From Nitrospira_E sp052156535 (lineage in GTDB: Bacteria > Nitrospirota > Nitrospiria > Nitrospirales > UBA8639): DNA of 64,000 nt. The notes below the pieces were generated by a model. It was not told the origin of the DNA. It did no database searches and saw only the letters and a list, made by a program, of their open reading frames with translations. The position numbers and the translations under genes were made by a program. How positions within the stretch are numbered: the first letter of the stretch is position 1; each line of letters starts with the position of its first letter. The stretch is from positions 11,138 to 75,137 of the forward strand of contig NZ_JBQKUP010000017.1 of the NCBI RefSeq assembly GCF_052156535.1, in the 5' to 3' direction. Of the stretch, positions 43,628 to 53,306 are shown piece after piece.

Positions 43628-44422
43628 ATGCCTAAAGCGACCCTCACCAAACGTTTAGAGTTTTGCTCCTCTCACCGCTACCACAATCCTGAATGGGATG
43701 ACGCAAAAAATCGTGCGGTTTTTGGTCTTTGTAACAATGTGAATACCCATGGCCATAATTATTTATTGGAAGTCACCTTGCGGGGAGACATCGACCCTGT
43801 CACAGGAATGATCATCAATTTATATGACTTAAAACTCATTTTAAATCAGGTCCTGGAACAATTTGATCATAAAAACTTAAATCTCGATACCCCATATTTT
43901 TCCGAGAGAATTCCCACGACCGAAAATCTCGCAGTCACTCTCTGGCACATTTTGGAAAAACATCCAGACCTCCCTAATCCGGATGCCCTTCGTCTTTATG
44001 AGGACGAAACTCTCTACGCCGAGGTGAATGCAAGTTTTATGGGTGATGCCCTCCAACCTGCTAACGTGGAATCGGCCATCATCGCTCGACATTATGCGTT
44101 TTCAGCCCTGCATCAATCCGGGACAGGGCATACGCAAGGGCATGATTATGCTCTGTGGATTGCCACTAAGGGCCAAATTTCCAGCGACACCGGGCAGGTT
44201 ATGAATTTACAGACTGTGGATCAAATCGTCAGAAACCAGATCCTTGCACGATTTGACCAGCGAAATCTAAGCCAGGATCAGGCCTTTGCCAACATTCCCG
44301 TCACAAACTCCGCGCTGGCCAAGGTCATCTGGGAAACACTGGAGCCCCACTTCCACACCCCTCCGCTATGCCGAGTCTCCGTGAGCCAACAACCCGGTAC
44401 CGTGGCTGTGTATTCTGTATAG
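43628..44422 (+). CDS. Tandem 6-pyruvoyl/6-carboxy-tetrahydropterin synthase-like protein
   Basis: A 264-residue protein with two PTPS/QueD domains in tandem. The first (about residues 5-128) has His ligands SSHRYHN and HGHNYLL, plus the catalytic cysteine in GLCNNVNTHGHNY. The second (about 148-262) keeps His-type ligands (FSALHQ, GHTQGHDY) but has no cysteine where it is expected (SGTGHTQGHD). The active site is therefore likely only in the first half, and the second may be structural or altered in chemistry. PTPS family enzymes make precursors of queuosine or tetrahydropterins. No other queuosine genes are near. Confidence 0.88.
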   Translation: MPKATLTKRLEFCSSHRYHNPEWDDAKNRAVFGLCNNVNTHGHNYLLEVTLRGDIDPVTGMIINLYDLKLILNQVLEQFDHKNLNLDTPYFSERIPTTENLAVTLWHILEKHPDLPNPDALRLYEDETLYAEVNASFMGDALQPANVESAIIARHYAFSALHQSGTGHTQGHDYALWIATKGQISSDTGQVMNLQTVDQIVRNQILARFDQRNLSQDQAFANIPVTNSALAKVIWETLEPHFHTPPLCRVSVSQQPGTVAVYSV

Positions 44423-44544
44423 CCTGAATCTGGAAGCACCATCTCGAGGACGCGCACCGACTCAAACAGGATACTCTGCCAGCTGAAAAACCCTCTGCAG
44501 GCCGGATGGAACCCGGACCTGGTGAAATTTCCCCAAAACAAAAT

Positions 44545-44883
44545 TTAGGTTTGGATAGAGAACGATTGCCGAATTAAGTCGGCCAGTTCGGCGGGTTCTA
44601 ATTTTCCCTCTTTGGTAAGCACAAGGGTTCCATTGGAAAAGAAATGGGTGGTGGGATACGTTTCAAATTGATGGCGCTTTTTAATGGCCCGACACCGCCC
44701 CGGAACGTGCATTTTAGCCTTTCCAAATCGCACATTCGAATACTGTTGAGCAATGTCCGCAAGAACAGGATCATAGGCTTTACACGGTTCGCAGGTCGCA
44801 ATGCCATAGGCCACAACCGCAGCTGAAGCCTCCGTAAACCCTTCATAATTGTCATCGTTCACATCTTCAACGATACCGGACAT
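44545..44883 (-). CDS. Thioredoxin-like protein with CEPC motif
   Basis: A 112-residue thioredoxin-fold protein from ATG 44883. The motif AYGIATCEPCKAYDPVL carries a CEPC redox pair (Cys31, Cys34) instead of CGPC. The cis-proline segment is present as FETYPTTHFFSNG. It is probably a cytoplasmic thiol redox protein that reduces the peroxiredoxin encoded next to it. The two genes are 60-80 bases apart on the same strand. Confidence 0.88.
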   Translation of the reverse strand: MSGIVEDVNDDNYEGFTEASAAVVAYGIATCEPCKAYDPVLADIAQQYSNVRFGKAKMHVPGRCRAIKKRHQFETYPTTHFFSNGTLVLTKEGKLEPAELADLIRQSFSIQT

Positions 44884-44961
44884 CACAGCCTCGCTGTCCA
44901 AGATTACAGGCCGAAGGGGTAGGATTAAGTACCAACCCCTTCGGTCAGAGCATCTTCTTGA

Positions 44962-45435
44962 TTATTTCAACTTCTGCAACGCTTCCAAAATTTCTTTGTC
45001 GTCACGAGCGGTTTTGATATCTTGAACTTTCGCATAGGCCACTTTTCCATTTTTATCCACAATGACGGTAGCCCGCTTTGAGCAATTCAACGGCTCAAAA
45101 TACAATCCATAGGCCTTTGATACCGTCCGATGCATATCGGCGAGTAATTGATGCTTAAGATCTAAGGAATCCGCCCAAGCTTTGTGGGAAAAAAAGCTAT
45201 CACAGCTAATGCCAAAAATTTCGGCATTGACTGATCCAAAATTAGGAAAATCATCGGTCAAACATTTATTTTCTCCGGTACAAACCGGGCTCCAATCCAG
45301 AGGATAAAATGCCAGAACCACGTTCTTCTTTCCGCGATAGTCGCTGAGCTTAATATCCTTTTGGTCCTGGTCTTTTAATGTAAAATCGGGGGCTGTGTCT
45401 CCGACTTTAACTTCTGCGGCAACATCTGTAGACAT
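44962..45435 (-). CDS. Peroxiredoxin (AhpE/BCP-like)
   Basis: A 157-residue peroxidase. FYPLDWSPVCTGENKC contains the peroxidatic cysteine at about residue 52 with a second cysteine five residues later (atypical or 1/2-Cys pattern). The N-terminal APDFTLKDQDQ and the C-terminal RATVIVDKNGKVAYAKV motifs are complete. It reduces hydrogen or alkyl peroxides; the adjoining thioredoxin-like protein may recycle it. AAGGAGAG precedes the start. Confidence 0.93.
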   Translation of the reverse strand: MSTDVAAEVKVGDTAPDFTLKDQDQKDIKLSDYRGKKNVVLAFYPLDWSPVCTGENKCLTDDFPNFGSVNAEIFGISCDSFFSHKAWADSLDLKHQLLADMHRTVSKAYGLYFEPLNCSKRATVIVDKNGKVAYAKVQDIKTARDDKEILEALQKLK

Positions 45436-45829
45436 AATGACTCTCCTTCGTTGTTATGGAAATGCCGAAAATTCACTTGACCTTTGGTGGTAACATGGGG
45501 TGAAAAAGTTTGTCAATCTGGCAGAAGCCCTACAGAATTGTCCATTTAGCCCTAACGAATTTCCACTCCGGATGTAGTTTGCTGAGTCCCCAGAGCCGTA
45601 TGGGGTTCAAATCTGCTATCTTCCCTCACACCAATTTTCACCACCTCTAATCCCAACATCGTTGACATATGCCATGGCGGCATACTTGCCGTTCTCGGAA
45701 ACAGATATCGATCTTGTGTTTTGGTCTATCTCGGGGTATCGTAAACAAAAGGCCAGTGAAATCTTCTTCCTCCTTGATACCATCCAAAATCTTCCCAATC
45801 TCTAGGCTATTGTTGGTTACGTATGCTTT
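45436..45829. other. Intergenic region, nothing recognised
   Basis: About 390 bases between the divergent peroxiredoxin and PBP1A genes. It presumably contains both promoters. Short frames on the minus strand lack initiation signals. Confidence 0.4.
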
Positions 45830-48229
45830 ATGAGTAAATTTCAGGCGTTTTTTTCTACCCTACGCGGCTGGTCCTGGCTTCGAATAACGATGATCACCAC
45901 GTTCCTTGGCTTATGTGTCGGGGTAGGAGGTCTTGCGGGAATTCTCTGGATTGCGACCCGTGATCTTCCCACATTCGACTCCTTTCAAGACTACCATCCG
46001 AGTTTAGTATCTAGAGTCTATGCAGATAACGGTGAACTCATTGGGCAATTTTTCATCGAACGTCGTCTGTATACGCCTATCGACAAAATTCCCAAAGCCT
46101 TCACACAGGCGGTCATTGCAACAGAAGATACCCGATTTTTTGATCACCCTGGGCTGGACATTGTCGGCATCGGCCGGGCCGCCTGGACCAATCTCAAAAA
46201 AGGTGGCCGTTTTCAAGGCGCGAGCACCATTACCCAACAGTTAGCCAGAGCTCTTTTTCTTTCTCCCGAACGAACGTATCAGCGAAAAATTAAAGAGCTT
46301 ATTCTCGCAGTGAAAATGGAATGGGTATTAACCAAAGAGCAAATTCTAGAAATGTACTTAAACCAAATTTATTTCGGTCACGGTGCCTATGGAGTGGCCG
46401 CCGCCGCCTTAACCTATTTTGATAAAAACGTCTCGGATTTGAGTCTTCCTGAATCGGCATTTTTGGCTGGTCTCCCTAAAGCTCCAAACACCTATTCTCC
46501 CTATCGAAACCCGGATCTGGCTAAGTCGCGGAAAGAATTGGTCTTAGGGCGTATGGTAGAGGCCGGGTATATCACCAACGAGGAGGCGCAGGCCGCCATG
46601 GCCACGACTCTAGCCTACCGCCATCAATCCATAGAACCGATCGCGGCCTATTTCCTGGAAGAGGTGCGTCAACACTTGGTGGATCGGTACGGAGAAACTC
46701 TTGTGTATAAGGGTGGACTGCGAATTTACACCACCTTAAACATTGCCATGCAGAAAATCGCGGAAGAAGCGGTTCGTACAGGGCTCCGCCAATTAGATAA
46801 ACGTCAAGGCTGGCGAGGACCGATTGAACATATTGCCTATTCCAAAGATTTCACGCCCCCCGACACCTTTCCGGAGCTACAGAGTCCAAAGGCAGCTCTT
46901 GTCCATGGCCTCTACCGAGCGCTCGTGACCGACGTGACCAAACAATCTGCTCAAATTTTGATTGGAAATACCTATAAGGGCACTATCCTTTTCGAGGATA
47001 TGCGATGGGCCCAGCGGCGATTGGAGAAAAGCGGGGATGTGGGAACAGCGGTCGTTCGGGATAAAGCCACTCCCCTCCAACTCCTCAAGGTCGGAGACAT
47101 TATTGAAGTCGCCCCGAAAAAAGGCACGGTCGAGTCAGGCGAATTTGTTTTAGAGCAAACTCCAATCGTGGAAGGCTCCCTCATCGCCATGGATCCGAGG
47201 ACAGGCGCCGTGCAATCAATGGTGGGAGGGTATGACTTCACTCGAAGTCAGTTTAATCGTGCAGTGGTTGCCCGTCGACAACCCGGCTCCGCCTTCAAGC
47301 CACTCATTTATGCTTCGGCGCTTCAACAAGGTCTGACACCGGCAACCCTGATTCTTGATGCCCCCGTCGTTTATGAAGACGAGGATTTAGACCGGGTATG
47401 GAAACCGGAAAATTATGAAAAACGCTTTTTTGGAACCATTACCCTTCGCGAAGCACTGCGCCATTCCCGCAACGCCGCAACTGTCAGATTGCTTGAACAA
47501 ATCGGAGTGCCTCAGGTTGTCAATATTGCCAGCAACCTGGGAATTCGAAGTCCCCTCAGCCAGGACCTTTCTTTAGCCTTGGGATCGTCCAGCGTGACGC
47601 TCCAAGAAATCACCTCCGCGTATGGCGTCTTCGCGAATCAGGGTTTGTGGCTTGAGCCTTACCTGATTACACATGCCGAAAACCTCAATGGGGAGATCTT
47701 AGAACAACACCAGTTCGAACCTCGACAAGCCATGACCAAGGAAAACGCCTACCTGATCACCAATATGCTCATGGATGTCATTCAAAGCGGAACCGGAAGA
47801 CTTGCAAAATCTATTGGCCGGCCGTTGGCAGGGAAGACTGGAACGACAAATAGTTATAACGATGCGTGGTTTGTCGGGTATGCCCCGAATTTGGCGACAG
47901 GAGTATGGGTGGGATTTGATGGGGTCCGAACACTCGGCAGATTGGAATCCGGGGCGCATGCGGCCCTGCCAATTTGGACCAAGTTTGTTGATCAAGCCCT
48001 GCTACACACACCAGTTATGACCTTTCCTATTCCTAATGACATTCAATTCGCGCAGATCGACACCAAGACGGGTGACCTGCCCTCCAAGACCAGTCGAAAC
48101 ATCAGTACGGAAGTTTTTCGTAAAGGAACGGAACCAGGAAAAGCGGCCCCTCAGAAGGCGAACCCTATGGATTTTTTTGAGTTCGACCGGTTGAACTCGG
48201 ATTCATCCAACCAGCTTTCCCCGTTTTGA
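45830..48229 (+). CDS. Penicillin-binding protein 1A
   Basis: A 799-residue bifunctional cell-wall synthase. One N-terminal membrane helix (about residues 19-42) is followed by a glycosyltransferase-51 domain with catalytic Glu99 in EDTRFFDHPGLD, and FQGASTITQQLARALFLS and KIKELILAVKMEW. The transpeptidase has SxxK at Ser487 (PGSAFKPLIYA), SRN (HSRNAATVRLL) and KTG at about 669 (KTGTTNSYNDAWFVG). It polymerises and cross-links peptidoglycan in the periplasm. It carries a C-terminal polar extension of about 40 residues. It is transcribed alone. Confidence 0.95.
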   Translation: MSKFQAFFSTLRGWSWLRITMITTFLGLCVGVGGLAGILWIATRDLPTFDSFQDYHPSLVSRVYADNGELIGQFFIERRLYTPIDKIPKAFTQAVIATEDTRFFDHPGLDIVGIGRAAWTNLKKGGRFQGASTITQQLARALFLSPERTYQRKIKELILAVKMEWVLTKEQILEMYLNQIYFGHGAYGVAAAALTYFDKNVSDLSLPESAFLAGLPKAPNTYSPYRNPDLAKSRKELVLGRMVEAGYITNEEAQAAMATTLAYRHQSIEPIAAYFLEEVRQHLVDRYGETLVYKGGLRIYTTLNIAMQKIAEEAVRTGLRQLDKRQGWRGPIEHIAYSKDFTPPDTFPELQSPKAALVHGLYRALVTDVTKQSAQILIGNTYKGTILFEDMRWAQRRLEKSGDVGTAVVRDKATPLQLLKVGDIIEVAPKKGTVESGEFVLEQTPIVEGSLIAMDPRTGAVQSMVGGYDFTRSQFNRAVVARRQPGSAFKPLIYASALQQGLTPATLILDAPVVYEDEDLDRVWKPENYEKRFFGTITLREALRHSRNAATVRLLEQIGVPQVVNIASNLGIRSPLSQDLSLALGSSSVTLQEITSAYGVFANQGLWLEPYLITHAENLNGEILEQHQFEPRQAMTKENAYLITNMLMDVIQSGTGRLAKSIGRPLAGKTGTTNSYNDAWFVGYAPNLATGVWVGFDGVRTLGRLESGAHAALPIWTKFVDQALLHTPVMTFPIPNDIQFAQIDTKTGDLPSKTSRNISTEVFRKGTEPGKAAPQKANPMDFFEFDRLNSDSSNQLSPF

Positions 48230-48270
48230 TAGAACTCTTCAGCAGGCAGAATACACCGTAACACGCGTTC

Positions 48271-48489
48271 TCAGGACTGGGCATCCTGAAACTCTTCATA
48301 CCAGGCCATTTGAATGGCCTCCAGCTTTTTTTCATTGGACGTTTTGGGATCGTCCTTAAATTCAGGAAGGGCAACCACCCACGCATGTAAATCCGTAAAC
48401 CTGACCGTTAACGGATCAAGGTCGGGATGCTCTTCCTGCAGGCGAATAGCAATATCTTCAGTGTCACCCCACATGAATTCCTGAGCCAT
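48271..48489 (-). CDS. iscX: Fe-S assembly protein IscX
   Basis: A 72-residue acidic protein matching the IscX family: WGDTEDIAIRLQEEHPDLDP, VRFTDLHAWVVALPEF. It binds IscS and iron and modulates cluster assembly. It follows hscA by about 60 bases on the same strand, the usual position in isc operons. The charged, acidic face is preserved. Confidence 0.9.
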   Translation of the reverse strand: MAQEFMWGDTEDIAIRLQEEHPDLDPLTVRFTDLHAWVVALPEFKDDPKTSNEKKLEAIQMAWYEEFQDAQS

Positions 48490-48548
48490 GATTTCTTCCC
48501 CTTGAATTAATGGGTTTTACCCATGCCGAAAGTCTCCCTATTGAGGGA

Positions 48549-50366
48549 TTATTTAATGACGTCGGATAATTTCTTACTTTCGAGCGCTTCTTTCAACGTG
48601 GCATCCATCAACACTTCGGCCAAATGGTGCGTCGTTTTTTCAACCTCAGCAATTTTCGCACGTATGGCACGATGATCATCCCTGTCTTTAACTTCACCAA
48701 GCTGCCGTAAAATCTGACGAATGCTTTCCGTTTCCTTTTCATGAATTAAATTCGCTGCACGCCCCAGAGCTTTTTCGGTCGCCACGATGATCGCATTGGC
48801 TTCATTCCGTGCTTCTATAATCTGACGGGCTTTGATGTCTTCTGTGGCAAATTGGAAAGAATCACGAACCATCCCTTCCACCTCATCGTCGGTCAGTCCA
48901 TGAGAAGGCTTCACCTGAACCGATTGCGCCTCACCGGTCCGGATATCCCTGGCCGTCACCTGTAGGATCCCATTGGCATCAATGAGAAAGTTGACTTCCA
49001 CGCGAGGGACTCCTGCCGGCAACGGTGGAAGCTTTAATTGGAAACGGGCCAAACTTCGATTATCTTTAACCAATTCCCGTTCTCCCTGGAGGATATGAAT
49101 ATCCACCGAGGTCTGCCCATCGACATAAGTCGTAAACATTTCCTTTGCACTGGTTGGAATGGTGGTATTTCGACGGATCAGCGCACTCATGACCCCGCCC
49201 ATCGTTTCGATTCCCAGTGACAAGGGAGTCACGTCCAGTAACAACAGGTCTTTGGTATGCCCACCTAAAATATCCGCTTGTACAGCCGCCCCTAACGCGA
49301 CAACTTCGTCAGGGTTCAGTTCAGAGTGCGGCTTTTGGCCAAACAGTTCTTCCACTTTTCGCCAAACCAGTGGCATGCGAGTATTCCCGCCGACCAGGAC
49401 CACTTCATCAATCTGGCTGGCGGTTAAGCCTGCATCTTTGAGGGCAAGCCGACAGGGGGCGAGGGTTCTTTCCACCAAATCCATCGTTAACATTTCCATG
49501 CTCTCCCTCGTCCATACCTTTTCATACGTCGAATTGGGAAGCTCTATCACCGCCTGAGTTTGGGTTTCATCCGACAACCGGATTTTGACACGTTCCGCCT
49601 CCAACCGAACGGTTTGCATTAAATCGGGATTCTCCCCGACCCTAAGGCCTTGAGTTTGAAAAATATCATCAACCATCACATCGACCAGCAGTTGATCGAA
49701 ATCATCTCCCCCTAAATGGGTATCCCCATTCGTTGCCAGAACTTCAAAGATTCCATCTTTTAATTTGAGAATAGAGATATCAAACGTCCCTCCGCCTAAA
49801 TCATAGATCGCGATTAGACCTTGTGTCTTTTTCTGCAGGCCATACGCTAAGGAAGCGGCTGTCGGCTCATTGATGATACGCAGGATCTCTAACCCGGCAA
49901 TCATACCCGCATCTTTGGTGGCTTGCCGCTGACTATCATTGAAATACGCCGGAACGGTGACCACAGCCTTGGAGATGTCTTCCTTTAAATAATCCTCAGC
50001 TCGCCGTTTTAATTCTTTCAGAATCATGGCGGACACTTGAGGGGGAGAAAAGGTTTTGTCTCCAATTTCAATTCGAATGACCCCGTTTTTTTCATGAAGC
50101 TGATAAGGAAAATACTTCAGGTCGTCCTTCACGTCATCCAGCCCCTTGCCCATGAACCGCTTCACAGAATAAATGGTGCGGGAAGGATCACGAATTAAAT
50201 GGGCTTTTGCCGGCTCTCCTACGATCATCCCGTTATCAGTTAACCCGACGATGGAAGGCACTTTGGTCTGCCCATCCGGGCCGGGGATGACATGAGGCCC
50301 TTCCTTATCCATAAAGGCGATCAGCGAGTTCGTCGTTCCCAAATCAATACCAACAATGCGACTCAC
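48549..50366 (-). CDS. hscA: Fe-S assembly chaperone HscA
   Basis: A 605-residue Hsp70 specialised for IscU. The ATPase part has GIDLGTTNSLIA, VTVPAYFNDSQRQATKDAG, NEPTAASLAYGL and IYDLGGGTFDISILKLKDG. The C-terminal substrate domain is shorter than in DnaK. The start is a GTG with AAGGA upstream. It lies between hscB and iscX, in the order typical of isc operons. It releases or transfers clusters from IscU with HscB as its co-chaperone. Confidence 0.92.
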   Translation of the reverse strand: MSRIVGIDLGTTNSLIAFMDKEGPHVIPGPDGQTKVPSIVGLTDNGMIVGEPAKAHLIRDPSRTIYSVKRFMGKGLDDVKDDLKYFPYQLHEKNGVIRIEIGDKTFSPPQVSAMILKELKRRAEDYLKEDISKAVVTVPAYFNDSQRQATKDAGMIAGLEILRIINEPTAASLAYGLQKKTQGLIAIYDLGGGTFDISILKLKDGIFEVLATNGDTHLGGDDFDQLLVDVMVDDIFQTQGLRVGENPDLMQTVRLEAERVKIRLSDETQTQAVIELPNSTYEKVWTRESMEMLTMDLVERTLAPCRLALKDAGLTASQIDEVVLVGGNTRMPLVWRKVEELFGQKPHSELNPDEVVALGAAVQADILGGHTKDLLLLDVTPLSLGIETMGGVMSALIRRNTTIPTSAKEMFTTYVDGQTSVDIHILQGERELVKDNRSLARFQLKLPPLPAGVPRVEVNFLIDANGILQVTARDIRTGEAQSVQVKPSHGLTDDEVEGMVRDSFQFATEDIKARQIIEARNEANAIIVATEKALGRAANLIHEKETESIRQILRQLGEVKDRDDHRAIRAKIAEVEKTTHHLAEVLMDATLKEALESKKLSDVIK

Positions 50367-50392
50367 AATATATTCCTTTTAGCTGAGAAAGA

Positions 50393-51157
50393 TTAGCCCG
50401 TGGTTTCGAGCAAATCGTTGACCATATTCCGCACATATGTTCGATTAGAAAGAATTTCCTGCATAGCACGCAAAATAGATTTTTTTTCCTCACGCGCCTC
50501 TCCTGGAAGGGGAGTGCGGGCTTGCACCTGATCCCATTGTTTGAACTGACCCTTCAGGGATTCTTCCATTTCAGCCTGGCGGTTTTCCAAACGCTCTCGT
50601 TCGCCTTGCAACTTTTTCCGAAGGGTTTCAAGCTCAGGCGACGCGCCCTTGGGGACCAGTTGTCGGAATGTTTCCAAATCTTCTTGCAGCTCAAGAACCT
50701 CTTCAAACAAATCCGCCGGGGGATTCGATCGAATATCTTTCACCGCTCCAGCCTCCAACCGGATCAAATATTCCGCCCGCTGAATGGGATCCTTGAGTGT
50801 GCGATAGCCGGCATTCAGAAAAGCAGAATTTCCTAAACTAATGGCTTTCTCCGATTCATCTTTTGTGGAATAAAAATCCGGATGAAAAGTCCGACTTAAT
50901 TCATAAAATGTCTGCTCCAATTGTTGTTCGTCAATGTTCAGGAGACGAGGGAGCTGAAAACAGGAAAAATAGTCCAAGTCCTTTGAAAGCGGCTGAACCT
51001 TGACACATTGCCCACAGAGATATTCTCCCGTGACTTCAGATTGGCAGTGCCAGCACATACTGCGGGCCATGGGAAGTTCCCTGGCCTTTATCGTGGTTGT
51101 ATGTTGGTGTTCCATGTTTTCTGGCTCTGACGACTCGGGCATGGTGAACTGCCCCAT
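50393..51157 (-). CDS. hscB: Fe-S assembly co-chaperone HscB with N-terminal zinc ribbon
   Basis: A 254-residue J-domain protein. Residues 34-55 hold a four-cysteine zinc ribbon (MCWHCQSEVTGEYLCGQCVK) that is typical of eukaryotic HSC20 and some bacterial HscB but not of E. coli. The J domain has FHPDFYST with the HPD triad, and the C-terminal helical domain that binds IscU follows (residues 120-250). It stimulates HscA and hands over IscU. The start is uncertain: ATG 51157 or an internal ATG at 51142. It lies between iscA and hscA. Confidence 0.9.
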   Translation of the reverse strand: MGQFTMPESSEPENMEHQHTTTIKARELPMARSMCWHCQSEVTGEYLCGQCVKVQPLSKDLDYFSCFQLPRLLNIDEQQLEQTFYELSRTFHPDFYSTKDESEKAISLGNSAFLNAGYRTLKDPIQRAEYLIRLEAGAVKDIRSNPPADLFEEVLELQEDLETFRQLVPKGASPELETLRKKLQGERERLENRQAEMEESLKGQFKQWDQVQARTPLPGEAREEKKSILRAMQEILSNRTYVRNMVNDLLETTG

Positions 51158-51199
51158 GCCCGAGTTGTTACGTCACTATGTGATTAAAGAAGATTGGTC

Positions 51200-51559
51200 T
51201 TATGCTGAAAACGACTCTCCGCACCCACATGTCTTGGTGGCATTGGGATTGATAAATTTGAAGGCACCACTTACCATGTCCTTTTGATAATCCAAGGTCA
51301 TCCCCTGGAGATAAATGGCGCTTTTGGCATCGACGATCACTTTTACGCCATCCACTTCAGTGACGGTATCAAACTCCCCGATCTTGTCATCGAAGTTGAC
51401 GGTATAGCTCAATCCCGAACAGCCGCCACCTTTCACTCCCAATCGAAGACCACCCTCAGTAATTCCCTGAAGGTCCAATAACCGCTTGACCTCTTTCAAC
51501 GCCTCATCGGTCATGGCAACCGTTGAATTGCTTTCCGTGGTTTTTGTATCCATCGCCAT
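51200..51559 (-). CDS. iscA: Fe-S cluster assembly A-type protein IscA
   Basis: A 119-residue A-type carrier with Cys in KGGGCSGLSYTVNF and the terminal CGCGESFSA. The N-terminal 15 residues are a polar extension. It follows iscU and precedes hscB. It shares family features with the separate erpA but with a less conserved C-terminal tail, and it has its own regulatory context in the isc operon. Confidence 0.93.
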   Translation of the reverse strand: MAMDTKTTESNSTVAMTDEALKEVKRLLDLQGITEGGLRLGVKGGGCSGLSYTVNFDDKIGEFDTVTEVDGVKVIVDAKSAIYLQGMTLDYQKDMVSGAFKFINPNATKTCGCGESFSA

Positions 51560-51594
51560 TTCTCCCTACAACAAATCGTGAACAGTTCCCTGAG

Positions 51595-52011
51595 CTAGGA
51601 TGAGGTAGCGGCTGCTTCCGGCTTAGGCTTTTTCTCTCCCGTTTTTTTCTGGTAATCCCCCAATGCCGCTTTAATGGCATCTTCCGCCAACACGGAACAA
51701 TGGATTTTGACGGGCGGGAGATTCAATTCATGGACAATATCCGTATTCTTAATTTTTTGAGCATCTTCTAAGGTTTTTCCCTTGAGCCACTCAGTTGCCA
51801 AACTGGAACTGGCAATGGCCGACCCACACCCAAATGTCTTGAACTTGGCATCCACAATGGTGTCGTTCTCGACTTTAATTTGGAGTTTCATCACATCTCC
51901 GCATTCCGGGGCTCCGACCACACCCGTTCCGACATCGTCGGCATCTTTTTGAAAACTTCCCACATTACGGGGATTGTTGTAATGATCAATGACTTTTTCA
52001 CTATAGGCCAT
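51595..52011 (-). CDS. iscU: Fe-S scaffold IscU
   Basis: A 138-residue scaffold with the ligand cysteines in PECGDVMKL, FKTFGCGSAIASSSLAT and LPPVKIHCSVLAEDAI; the LPPVK motif is the HscA binding site. The C-terminus has a Lys/Pro/Ala-rich tail. It receives sulfur from IscS and iron to build [2Fe-2S] clusters. The gene lies 80 bases downstream of iscS, in the normal order. Confidence 0.96.
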   Translation of the reverse strand: MAYSEKVIDHYNNPRNVGSFQKDADDVGTGVVGAPECGDVMKLQIKVENDTIVDAKFKTFGCGSAIASSSLATEWLKGKTLEDAQKIKNTDIVHELNLPPVKIHCSVLAEDAIKAALGDYQKKTGEKKPKPEAAATSS

Positions 52012-52091
52012 GGACTATCCCTCCCTTTGTTGTATGATATGCAGTGTATTTTTTAAACCCATTTTGAACATTTCTTCTCCAAGTATATCAA

Positions 52092-53306
52092 TTAATGAGC
52101 TGCCCATTGAACGCTTTTCAAATCGACCCCTTCCTTGGCCATCTCATAGAGCGGAGACATCTCTCGAAGGTGCGTCACAGCCTTGATCATCCGATCAATA
52201 GTGTAATCCACCTCCTCATCGGTATTAAATCGACCAAGCCCGAAGCGGATCGAGGAATGGGCCAAATCCGATCCTACCCCTAAGGCACGCAACACATAAG
52301 ACGGCTCAAGCGTGGCCGACGTACAAGCCGAACCAGAGGACAACGCAATTTCTTTGACCCCCATGAGCAACGCCTCTCCTTCGACGTACGCAAAACTAAT
52401 ATTGAGATTGTTCGGCAACCGCTCAGTCGGATGCCCGTTTAAATAGACCTCATCCATACTCTTCATAATGCCTTCTTGAAGGCGATCGCGCATCTTGGCC
52501 ATACGAACAGACTCCGTAGACATCTCCTGCTCGCATAGTTCGCAGGCTTTCCCAAATCCGACAATGAGCGGCACAGGCAAGGTTCCCGAACGCATACCCC
52601 GCTCATGGCCCCCACCATACATCATCGCCTCCAACCTCACTCTTGGCGCCTTACGTCGGACATAGAGGGCCCCCACGCCTTTGGGACCATAAATCTTATG
52701 GGCGGTAAAGGACATCAGGTCAATTCCCATTTCCTGAACATTTACAGGGATTTTCCCCACCCCTTGTGTCGCGTCACAGTGGAAAAGGACACCTTTTTCT
52801 TTAGCAACTTTTCCGATGGCCGCCACCGGATTGATCGTACCGATCTCATTATTGGCCATCATAATCGAAATTAGAATCGTCTGGTCGGTAATGGCATTGC
52901 GTACGTCATCAGGGCTCACCATGCCGGCTTTATCAACAGGGAGAAAGGTGACCTTGATACCCTTCTTTTCCAAATATTTCGCGGTATCAATCACCGCCCG
53001 GTGCTCCGTCGAACCTGTAATGATATGATTTCCTTTTTCCCGGTACATCTCCACCACGCCCTGCAATGCCAGATTATCCGATTCCGTTGCCCCACTGGTA
53101 AAAATAAGCTCTTTGGCATCGGCGTGGATTAGATGCGCAATCTGCTTTCTGGCTACTTCCACGGCCTCTTCAGCTTCCCAACCGAAACTATGATTCCGGC
53201 TGGCCGCATTCCCAAATTTCTCGGTGAAGTAGGGGAGCATCATTTCAAGCACCCGAGGGTCACAGGGGGTCGTTGAATGATTATCCAAATATATAGGCAA
53301 CTTCAT
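52092..53306 (-). CDS. iscS: Cysteine desulfurase IscS
   Basis: A 404-residue group-I NifS/IscS PLP enzyme. The PLP lysine is in TAHKIYGPKGVGALYV, with the His-rich site GSTEHRAVIDTAKY. The catalytic cysteine is in SSGSACTSATLEPS on a flexible loop. It provides sulfur from cysteine for Fe-S clusters and thio-tRNA. The start overlaps the iscR stop by four bases, so iscR and iscS are translationally coupled. Confidence 0.97.
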   Translation of the reverse strand: MKLPIYLDNHSTTPCDPRVLEMMLPYFTEKFGNAASRNHSFGWEAEEAVEVARKQIAHLIHADAKELIFTSGATESDNLALQGVVEMYREKGNHIITGSTEHRAVIDTAKYLEKKGIKVTFLPVDKAGMVSPDDVRNAITDQTILISIMMANNEIGTINPVAAIGKVAKEKGVLFHCDATQGVGKIPVNVQEMGIDLMSFTAHKIYGPKGVGALYVRRKAPRVRLEAMMYGGGHERGMRSGTLPVPLIVGFGKACELCEQEMSTESVRMAKMRDRLQEGIMKSMDEVYLNGHPTERLPNNLNISFAYVEGEALLMGVKEIALSSGSACTSATLEPSYVLRALGVGSDLAHSSIRFGLGRFNTDEEVDYTIDRMIKAVTHLREMSPLYEMAKEGVDLKSVQWAAH

